Positions 49,501 to 60,600 of a DNA stretch of 64,000 bases are shown here, piece after piece. The notes under the pieces were generated by a model. It was not told the DNA's origin, made no database searches, and saw nothing but the letters and a program-made list of their open reading frames with translations. The number at the start of each line of letters is the position of its first letter. The stretch's first letter is position 1. Source of the DNA: Alviniconcha marisindica (Eukaryota > Mollusca > Gastropoda > Provannidae). The position numbers and the translations under genes were made by a program. The stretch spans positions 302,501 to 366,500 of the forward strand of contig JABMCL010001273.1 in assembly GCA_018857735.1 (NCBI GenBank). Reading direction: 5' to 3'.

Positions 49501-51574
49501 CAGGCAGCATGTGTAAGTATGTGACAAAGTTATGGACTATTAGTCTTACAGGCAGCACATGTAAGTTTGTGACACAAAGTTATGGACTGTAATGTCCCAC
49601 AGGCAGCATGTGTATTGTATGTGACACAAAGTTATGGCCTGTCACAGGCAACACCTGTAAGTCTGTGACACAAAGTTATGGCCTGTCACAGGCAGCATGT
49701 CTAAGTCTGTGACACAAAGTTATGGCCTGTCACAGGCAACACCTGTAAGTGTGACACAAAGTTATGGCCTGTCAAAGGCAACACCTGTAAGTCTGTGACA
49801 CAAAGTTATGGCCTGTCACAGGCAACACCTGTAAGTCTGTGACACAAAGTTATGGCCTGTCACAGGCAGCATGTCTAAGTCTGTGACACAAAGTTATGGA
49901 CTGTCACAGGCAGCATGTCTAAGTCTGTGACACAAAGTTATGGACTGTCATAGGCAGCTTGTCTAAGTCTGTGACACAAAGTTATGGACTGTCACAGGCA
50001 GCATGTCTAAGTCTGTGACACAAAGTTATGGACTGTCACAGGCAGCATGTCTAAGTCTGTGACACAAAGTTATGGCCTGTCACAGGCAACACCTGTAAGT
50101 CTGTGACACAAAGTTATGGCCTGTCACAGGCAGCATGTCTAAGTCTGTGACACAAAGTTATGGACTGTCATGGGCAGCATGTCTAAGTCTGTGACACAAA
50201 GTTATGGACTGACACAGGCAGCATGTCTAAGTCTGTGACACAAAGTTATGGCCTGTCACAGGCAGCATGTCTAAGTCTGTGACACAAAGTTATGGACTGT
50301 CACAGGCAGCATGTCTAAGTCTGTGACACAAAGTTATGGACTGTCATGGGCAGCTTGTCTAAGTCTCTGACACAAAGTTATGGACTGTCACGGGCAGCAT
50401 GTCTAAGTCTGTGACACAAAGTTATGGACTGTCATGGGCAGCATGTCTAAGTCTGTGACACAAAGTTATGGACCATCACAGGCAGCATGTCTAAGTCTGT
50501 GACACAAAGTTATGGACCGTCACAGGCAGCACCTGTAAGTCTGTGACACAAAGTTATGGCCTGTCACAGGCAGCATGTCTAAGTCTGTGACACAAAGTTA
50601 TGGACTGTCACAGGCAGCATGTCTAAGTCTGTGACACAAAGTTATGGACTGTCACAGGCAGCACCTGTAAGTCTGTGACACAAAGTTATGGACTGTAAGT
50701 CTCACAGGCAGCACATGTATGTGACACAAAGTTATGGACTGTCATGGGCAGCACATGTAAAGTTGTATGTGACACAAAATTAAGGACTATCACAGGCAGC
50801 GTGTGTGTGACACAAAGTTACGGACTTTTTGTCAGTGTCACAGGTAGAATGTGTATGCAACATTTATGGACTATCATGGGAAGCATGTCAATGTGACACA
50901 AAGTTATGGACTGTTGCTGTCTTGGGTAGCATGCGTGTATGTGACACAGAGTTATGGACTGTCACAGGCAGCATGTGTACGTATGTGACAGAAAGTTATG
51001 GATTGTCTGTGAGTGCAGTATCATAGAAATGGAATATCAGCAAGACAAACTCCTGTGTACATTTCAGTGTTATGGGTGAATAAATACTCACGTATCCTGT
51101 CCTTGTGTGTTGGACCTGCTGGCTAACCACACAACCACAGCACCTCCATCACCGAGCTGTAACTTGTCATTTCAGAGGTGAATCACCGGCGGAAGCGGAC
51201 ATCAATTTGCTTGATACTGCTCGCAAAGTGGAGATGTACGGCATCAAGTTCCACCCGAGCAAGGTAAGGCTGAAATCACCCCCACCTGTGTTCTGTCCGT
51301 CCGGTTTCTGGTGAAAATAGCTGTGTGGAAGGTATTTTTACATTGCTGAAGGAGACAGACGTGTTTCACCTGTTGTAAAACATTGGTCCTCCTGATGAAA
51401 ATGCAGAGCTATGAAAGGGTGTGTGTGTCTGTGCATGTGTGTGTGTGTGTGTGTGCATGCATGTGTGCCTGTGTGCATGTGTGTGCATGCATGCATGTGT
51501 GTGCATGCACACATGCATCTGTACATGTTTGTGTGTGTATGTGTGTGTGTATGTAGATGTCTGTGTGTGTGTAG

Positions 51575-51615
<41 letters not shown>

Positions 51616-54600
51616 TGTGTAGATATGTGTGTGTATGTGTGTGTGTATGTAGATGTCTGTGTGTGTGTAGATTGTGTGTGTGTGTGTATCTGTGTGTGTA
51701 TGTGTGTGTGTATGTAGATGTCTGTGTGTGTGTAGATATGTGTGTGTGTGTGTATCTGGTGTGTATGTGTGTGTGTATGTAGATGTCTGTGTGTGTGTAG
51801 ATATGTGTGTGTGTGTGTGTGTGTGTGTATCTGTGTGTATGTGTCTGTGACACATATGTGTATGTGTATGTGTCTGTGTATGTGTGTGAGTGATGGTGGT
51901 AGTACACAGGTGTGTGAGCAGTTGTGCATGTGTGTGAGAGTGATGGTGGTAGTACACAGGTGTGTGAGCAGTTGTGCATGTGTGTGAGAGTGATGGTGGT
52001 AGTACACAGGTGTGTGAGCAGTTGTGCATGTGTGTGTGAGTGATGGTGGTAGTACACAGGTGTGTGAGCAGTTGTGCATGTGTGTGGAGTGATGGTGGTA
52101 GTACACAGGTGTGTGAGCAGTTGTGCATGTGTGTGAGAGTGATGGTGGTAGTACACAGGTGTGTGAGCAGTTGTGCATGTGTGTGAGAGTGATGGTGGTA
52201 GTACACAGGTGTGTGAGCAGTTGTGCATGTGTGTGAGAGTGATGGTGGTAGTACACAGGTGTGTGAGCAGTTGTGCATGTGTGTGGAGTGATGGTGGTAG
52301 TACACAGGTGTGTGAGCAGTTGTGCATGTGTGTGAGAGTGATGGTGGTAGTACACAGGTGTGTGAGCAGTTGTGCATGTGTGTGTGAGTGATGGTGGTAG
52401 TACACAGGTGTGTGAGCAGTTGTGCATGTGTGTGGAGTGATGGTGGTAGTACACAGGTGTGTGAGCAGTTGTGCATGTGTGTGAGAGTGATGGTGGTAGT
52501 ACACAGGTGTGTGAGCAGTTGTGCATGTGTGTGAGAGTGATGGTGGTAGTACACAGGTGTGTGAGCAGTTGTGCATGTGTGTGAGAGTGATGGTGGTAGT
52601 ACACAGGTGTGTGAGCAGTTGTGCATGTGTGTGAGAGTGATGGTGGTAGTACACAGGTGTGTGAGCAGTTGTGCATGTGTGTGAGAGTGATGGTGGTAGT
52701 ACACAGGTGTGTGAGCAGTTGTGCATGTGTGTGAGTGATGGTGGTAGTACACAGGTGTGTGAGCAGTTGTGCATGTGTGTGAGAGTGATGGTGGTAGTAC
52801 ACAGGTGTGTGAGCAGTTGTGCATGTGTGTGTGAGTGATGGTGGTAGTACACAGGTGTGTGAGCAGTTGTGCATGTGTGTGGAGTGATGGTGGTAGTACA
52901 CAGGTGTGTGAGCAGTTGTGCATGTGTTTTGAGTGATGGTGGTAGTACACAGGTGTGTGAGCAGTTGTGCATGTGTGTGTAGTGATGGTGGTAGTACACA
53001 GGTGTGTGAGAGTTGTGCATGTGTGTGTGAGTGATGGTGGTAGTACACAGGTGTGTGAGCAGTTGTGCATGTGTGTGATGGTGGTAGTACACAGGTGTGT
53101 GAGCAGTTTTGCATGTGTGTGTGCTCAGGTGTTTGTGTGTGTGTCAGTGTGATGAAATGTGTGCATCTATAGCTACCAGGCCTTTGTGAGTGCTCCCTGC
53201 TCTTACAAGATGACGATGGGGAGCCATAAATAATCTTGTAGTCAACGGTCTTTCTTCAGAGCCTGCATTGGTGACTGTTACTTTTTGAGTCCATGTGCTA
53301 CCTGTGATTCAGCATGTTACCTGAGTGTCAGTGTGTTGCCTTTGAGTCAGTGTATTACCTGTGTCTTAATCTGGTACCTTTGAGTCAGTGTGTGTTATGT
53401 GAGTCAGTGTATTTATTACCTGTGTGTTAATGTGTTGCCTTTGAGTCAATGTATTACCTGTGCATTAATGTGCTGTTCTGAGTCAGTGTGTTACCCATGT
53501 GTTACTTTGTAGTCAGTGTGTTACCTGTGTGTTACTGTGTTACTTTGGATCCAGTGTGTTACCTGTGTGTTACTGTGTTACTTTGGAGTCAGTGTGTTAC
53601 CTGTGTATTAATGTTACTTTGGAGTCAGTGTGTTACCCATGTGTTACTGTGTTACTTTGGAGTCAGCGTGTTACCTGTGTGTTACTTTGGAGTCACTGTG
53701 TTTCCTGTGTGTTACTGTGTTACTTTGGAGTCAGTGTGTTACCTGTGTGTTACTGTGTTACTTTGGAGTCAGTGTGTTACTGTGTTACTTTGGAGTCAGT
53801 GTGTTACCCGTGTGTTACTTTGGAGTCAGTGTGTTACCTGTGTGTTACTTTGGAGTCAGTGTGTTACCCGTGTGTTACTTTGGAGTCAGTGTGATACCTG
53901 TGTGTTACTTTGGAGTCAGTGTGATACCTGTGTGTTACTTTGGAGTCAGTGTTACCCGTGTGTTACTTTGGAGTCTGTGTGTTACCTGTGTGTTACTGTG
54001 TTACTTTGGAGTCAGTGTGTTACCTGTGTGTTACTTTGGTGTCAGTGTGTTACCTGTTACCGGTGTGCAGGACCACGAAGGAGTGCCCCTCAACCTAGCC
54101 GTGGCCCACCTGGGGGTCTTGGTGTTTCAAGGCATGACCAAGATAAACACCTTTTCCTGGGCCAAGGTCCGCAAACTCAGCTTCAAGCGCAAAAAGTTCC
54201 TCATCAAACTGCACCCAGAGAGCTATGTGAGAAAATGTGCCTTTTCTCTTTCTCTTGCTATGGGATAGGGATTTCATTTTTTTCTGTTCTTTTTTCTTTC
54301 TTCCAGGGTTGTAGTATTGCATTTATTTGGGTATAATTAAGGGTTCAAAAGAAATACCTGTGAACAGTGTTGTTCTCAAGGAAAAATCTAAAGACTGCTA
54401 GAAATGATTTTTTTAAAATCTTCATCTGCACAAATTTTACACCCGCAGATTTTTGTGTGTGTGTTACCTTGAGGATTAGACCTGCATTGACAGTTACAAA
54501 ACATATATTTTATATCACGTTGGCAAATAGCTCTGCCAGTTGGTATTCACAAACATGCTTGCAGTACAGTTTTGAGGCGCACATCCCAAAGGAAAGCATT

Positions 54601-57600
54601 TGACATGGTTGTGTGTTGTTTTGAGGCTCACATCCCAAAGGAAAGCATTTGACAGGGTTGTGTGTTGTTTTGAGGCTCACATCCCAAAGGAAAGCATTTG
54701 ACAGGGTTGTGTGTTGTTTTGAGGCTCACATCCCAAAGGAAAGCATTTGACAGGGTTGTGTGTTGTTTTGAGGCTCACATCCCAAAGGAAAGCATTTGAC
54801 ATGGTTGTGTGTTGTTTTGAGGCTCACATCCCAAAGGAAAGCATTTGACAGGGCTGTGTGTTGTTTTGAGGCTCACATCCCAAAGGAAAGCATTTGACAG
54901 GGTTGTGTGTTGTTTGTGCAAAACCAGTTCTTTATTTCTCCTCAGGCCTTGCGGAAAAACGAAGCACGGGAAAACACAGCGGCACTCTCTCTGGTAGACT
55001 TACGCTTTTCTTCTCATTTTACAGTTTCTAACTCGTCATTGGCATGACTGCTTCAGGAAATGTACCTTTTACCTGAATTTGAGAAATTGATGTTGTCCGA
55101 CTCACTGCATCCTTGGCATGAGCTGTCTTTGTGGAAGTTGTGACGGTGTCAGATTGCTGGCAGGTGATGCGGAAGAAGCGTGTTCGGTTGAAGACAACAC
55201 TTTGTTGGTGTGCACTTTTCATGCAGTCTCTTCCATTTCCGTGTGCGTGTGTATCCCTCAGCGTATGTAACTGTCAGCATCAGCGGCAGTATGTAACTGT
55301 CAGCATCAGCGGCAGTATGTAACTGTCAGCATCAGCGGCAGTACATAACTGTCAGGCAATACGTAACTGTCAGCATCAGCGGCAGTACATAACTGTCAGG
55401 CAATACGTAACTGTCAGCATCAGCGGCAGTACATAACTGTCAGGCAATACATAACTGTCAGCATCAGCGGCAGTACATAACTGTCAGCATCAGCGGCAGT
55501 ACATAACTGTCAGGCAATACGTAACTGTCAGCATCAGCGGCAGTACATAACTGTCAGGCAATATGTAACTGTCAGCATCAGCGGCAGTACATAACTGTCA
55601 GCATCAGTGGCAGTACATAACTGTCAGGCAATATGTAACTGTCAGCATCAGCTGCAGTACATAACTGTCAGGCAATACGTAACTGTCAGCATCAGCGGCA
55701 GTACATAACTGTCAGCATCAGTGGCAGTACATAACTGTCAGGCAATATGTAACTGTCAGCATCAGCGGCAGTACATAACTGTCAGGCAATACGTAACTGT
55801 CAGCATCAGCGGCAGTACATAACTGTCAGCATCAGCGGCAGTACATAACTGTCAGGCAATACGTAACTGTCAGCATCAGCGGCAGTACATAACTGTCAGG
55901 CAATACGTAACTGTCAGCATCAGCGGCAGTACATAACTGTCAGGCAATACGTAACTGTCAGCATCAGCGGCAGTACATAACTGTCAGCATCAGCAGCAGC
56001 ACATGTTGTCCTGTTATACCCGCTTGGAACAGTGTCTTTCACTTTGCTGATTTGATGTTTCTCTGATTATATCTCTTCACATTTGGTTCAGACATATTTT
56101 TCTTCTCTGCTGTTGTAGGCTCTAAAAAATAGTTTTGTTCTAACTCTTCATGCTTGTGTGCTGTCTTGAGGAAGAGAGATTCAGACACCGTTGGCTCAGC
56201 TTTCTGAATCTGATGCGTGAAATACAAGCAACTCTGATGTGACGTTTCCAGCGTAGGACTTGGATTTGTACATGTACCAGATAACTGCATGGCGACTTTA
56301 AACCTTACGCTAACAGTAGAAATCTGTTTGGTAGCATGCAGTATGATACAGTCCACGTATGAAATCGCTTCCGTGAAGTGGGTATTGGATATTGTTTGAA
56401 ACAAGACACCAGCAAGCGTGTGATGCCTGAAACAAAGTAAAACTGACGGTGAGTGATTTGATGGTGATGTGAAGTTTGTTTTCAACTCATGCACCTCCTA
56501 TCTTTGCAGAAGTTCATAGTGCTGTTCTGAAACTTAAAACTTGTAGTCAGTCCAGAAGAACAAGTTGTCATTCCAACTAAGAGCAAGACCTTCCAAAAGG
56601 ACAAGTGATCATCCTGAAAGGACAATAAATCACCCCCCAAAAAACAAGTAGTCATCCCCAAAGGACAAGTTGTTATCCTAAAAGGACAAGTAGTCACTCC
56701 AAGAGGTCAAGTATGCAGTTACCCCAAAAAGACATCCCAGGACAAGTTGTCAACTGGAAAGGACAAGTAGGCACTCCAAGAGGACAAGTAGTCACTCCAA
56801 AAAGACAAGTTGTCATCCAAAAAAGGATAAATAGTCATCTTAAAAGGACAAGTCATCTCAGAGGACAAGGAGTCGCCCTAAAAAGGCAAGCTGTGATCCT
56901 GAAAGGATGAGCTGTCACCCTAAAAGGGCAGGTATTCACCCTAAAATGAAAGATATCCCAAAAAAGGACAAGTTGTCATCCCAAAAGACAAGTAGGTACC
57001 CAAGAGGACATTTAGTCACCCTGTATTGCTAAGTTGTCATCCGAAAAAGGATGAGTAAGCATCTTAAAAGGACAAATGATTCCCAAAGGACAAGTTGTCA
57101 TCCTAAAAGGAAAGTGTTATTGCAAAGGACAAGTGGTTATCCTATAAGGACATGTTTTCATCCAAAAGAACAAGTGATCATCCCAAAAGGGCAAGTTGCC
57201 ATCCTACTGCATTCTACAAGAACAAGTTACAATCCCAGAAGGGCAAGTTGTCATCCTACAAGAACAAATAACAATCCCAAAAGGACAAGTTGCTATACTA
57301 CAAGAACAAATAACAATCCCAAAGGACAAGTTGTTATCCTACAAGAACAAGTAACAGTCTCAAAAGGACAAGCTGCTATCCTACAAGAACAAGTAACAAT
57401 CCCACAAGAACAAGTAACAATCCCACAAGAACAAGTAACAACCCTAAAAGGACAAGCTGTCGTCCTATAACTTAGTATAAGAAGAAGTGACGGTCCCAAA
57501 AGGAGAAGTGATCCCCAAAGAGTAGTTTTCATTCTTTCAAGATGAGCGACTCTGGGTTCTCTTGACCCCCAGAAGCAGCGTTATAAGCAGTTTTTGAAAA

Positions 57601-60600
57601 AATAAAGTTAGAAAAAATACACACATCTACTTCTGTTGTATACAGTTCTGCACACTTGAAGACTTTCATTGTGTAAAAAAAAAGGGGAGGAACCAGCCCT
57701 GTGTTGCCTGGAAATTTTTGGAATGATTTTGCCTCTGTGGGAATCTAGATACACAACAGGTACAGGGCAAGAAGGTGTGGTCAGACACAGATGCTGCCAG
57801 TGCCAGTTTGCCCAACTGAGAAAAGGAAAGTAAACTCCTAGTCTTAAGCAGCAGACTCTGCTCTTTCCAGTCAAATTGATATCTTTCATTACAGCCAACC
57901 ACTGCACGAAAAATGAACAGAAATACGTTATAGGGGTGGCAGGTCTGCCGGGGAACAGTTGCATTGTCCCCTTATATATGTCAGTGTTGCTGGGGAACAG
58001 TTGCATTGTCCCCTTATACGTCAGTGTTGCTGGGGAACAGTTGCATTGTCCCCTTATACGTCAGTGTTGCTGGGGAACAGTTGCATTGTCCCCTTATATG
58101 TCAGTGTTGCTGGGGAACAGTTGCATTGTCCCCTTATATGTCAGTGTTGCTGGGGAACAGTTGCATTGTCCCCTTATACGTCAGTGTTGCTGGGGAACAG
58201 TTGCATTGTCCCCTTATACGTCAGTGTTGCTGGGGAACAGTTGCATTGTCCCCTTATATGTCAGTGTTGCTGGGGAAAGCATAACTGTACTGAGCTGTTT
58301 GCTTTCACTGCAGAGTTGTTCTTTCTTACACTGATTGGTCTCCCTTGTTAGAGTAATTGCTCTGCCCAGTTAAGCTGTATTGCAATAATATTAACCAAAA
58401 GAGACCCATTATTTCCACTGCTGTGACACATGTAGGGCAGACATTATCCACAATTATCTCTGACGTTAGTGCTGCCCAGACTAGACCAGCTGGATAGGTG
58501 TTGTAGTGTTTGGGATCAGTACGGTGAGTTAAGGCAGCGTGACTTTTGTTTGCCCCATGCTGCTTTTCTCAGTAGTGATTAAAGTAATGTGACTTTTGGT
58601 TGACCGCTGAGCCACGGAGTGTCTTCTCAGGACCAGTTCTTTTCTCAGTAGATTTAACAAATGGTTGTAGCAGGGGTAATATTAACAACACTAGCACAAG
58701 TAGCAGAGAGTTTTTGTTTGACTTTTTACTGAACTGACATTTTCTGTCTTGTGTATCTGCTTCATCTGACCATCTCCCTGCTTCATCTGACCATCTCCCT
58801 GCTTCATCTGACCATCTCCCTGCTTCATCTGACCATCTCCCTCTGTTTGCTGTTCTCTCTCTGTGGCTGTGACTGTGTCTCTGTGTGTGTGTGTCTCTCT
58901 CTGCTTCTGTGTGTGTTTCTCTCTGTGTGTCTCTGTGTGTCTATCTCTGTGTCTCTGCCTGTGTGTGTCTCTCTCTGTGTCTCTGTCTCTCTGTCCCTGT
59001 ATATGTCTCTCGCTGTCATGTGTGTGTGTCACTCTCTGTCTCTGTGTGTGTCACTCTGTGTGTGTGTGTGTGTCACTTTCTGTCTCTGTGTGCGTCTGAC
59101 TGTCTCTCTCTGTCTGTGTGTGTCTCTGTCTGTCTGTCTGTGTGTCTCTGTCTGCCTGTGTGTGTGTCACTCTCTGTCTCTCAAGAAGAGAGTCCAGCTA
59201 TCCCAAGGAGGTAGTATGCAGTGTTGCTCTTTTTTCTACTGTTTATGTAGACTGTTGTGATTGATGCTTGACATTTACTGCTCAGTCATCCACAAAGGTC
59301 ATATTGGGTCTGAACACACTTCATCATCACAAGGAGAGATCTATCTTGAAGGGATAAATTTAAAGGGGAACCAAAGTTGGGGGTGGGGGTGGGGGGGGGG
59401 GGGGGGGTCATGGATCTGGAAGGGATAAATTTAAAGGGGAACCAAACTTTGTGTCTGAAGAGCATTGTGAGGAAAAAAGGAAAGTGTAGTGAATATGGAA
59501 GGGATAAATCATAAGTTTAAAGGGGAATCATACTTAAGAAGCATCATGGACCCTACCAATAGAAGTGGAATAAAAAGTAGACAGACCAGGTTTTTGCTTG
59601 GTTTCTCATCCTGTTCGTTATAACAAAGACAGGATCAATCCTGTTAAGGATCAATGTTTAAAAGGTAAGAAAATGCAACTGCGAGTGCTGCCATTTTGTG
59701 GGCAGCAGTCTGTGTCAGTGACCTGAAGGTTGGCATGTGTGGCAAAAATATTAACTACCTCCCAGTCTGCTCTTCATTGGTAAAGACTAGAGTGGACCAA
59801 CCTGGCTGGCCCTGAGAGGCTCAACTTCAAAGTGAAATAGTACTGTGGTATGAATAGTGATAGTGAAATAGTACTGTGGTATGAATAGTGATAGTGAAAT
59901 AGTACTGTGGTATGAATAATGATAATGAAATAGTACTGTGGTATGAATAGTGATAGTGAAAAAGTACTGTGGTATGAATAGTGATAGTGAAATAGTACTG
60001 TGGTATGAATAGTGATAGTGAAATAGTACTGTGGTATGAATAGTGATAGTGAAAAAGTACTGTGGTATGAATAGTGATAGTGAAATCGTACTGTGGTATG
60101 AATAGTGGTAGTGAAATCGTACTGTGGTATGAATAGTGATCGTGAAATCGTACTGTGGTATGAATAGTGATCGTGAAAAAGTACTGTGGTATGAATAGTG
60201 ATCATGAAAAAGTACTGTGGTATGAATAGTGATCGTGAAAAAGTACTGTGGTATGAATAGTGATAGTGAAATAGTACTGTGGTATGAATAGTGAGTGAAA
60301 TAGTACTGTGGTATGAATAGTGATAGTGAAATAGTACTGTGGTATGAATAGTGATAGTGAAAAAGTACTGTGGTATGAAAAAAATACTTTGGTATGAATA
60401 TTGATAGAAAAAGTAGTTTGGTATGAATATTGGTAGCAAAAAAGTACTTTGGTATGAATATTGATAGAACATCAAAAGGTTGCCTGCAGATGGAAATATT
60501 TGTACATTTTTGACATTTTCAGGCCAGCTTGCATTTTTGGTTTGTTTCCCCTTTAATTAATATGCAGAGTGTGCGGTTGGTTCCCCTTTAATATGTAGTA

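Noticed and set aside
51338..53114. Three overlapping minus-strand reading frames of about 550-584 codons, rich in His, Thr and Cys
   Set aside because: They lie entirely in a 50-bp minisatellite and a TG microsatellite, and all three minus frames are open at once. That is the signature of a stop-free repeat, not a gene.
53488..54336. 282-codon plus frame reading [13 protein letters not shown]
   Set aside because: It translates the TGTGTTACTTTGGAGTCAG array and then runs across exon 7 in the wrong frame.
55260..56005. CRISPR-like appearance (short repeats with apparent spacers)
   Set aside because: The spacers are themselves a second repeated unit, and the surrounding DNA is a eukaryotic intron. 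It is a composite minisatellite.
56713..57470. Plus frames repeating [12 protein letters not shown]
   Set aside because: Degenerate 22-bp array; no splice framing and the frame is open only within the repeat.
59774..60475. 233-codon minus frame rich in Tyr, His and Phe
   Set aside because: Pure translation of the 31-bp minisatellite.
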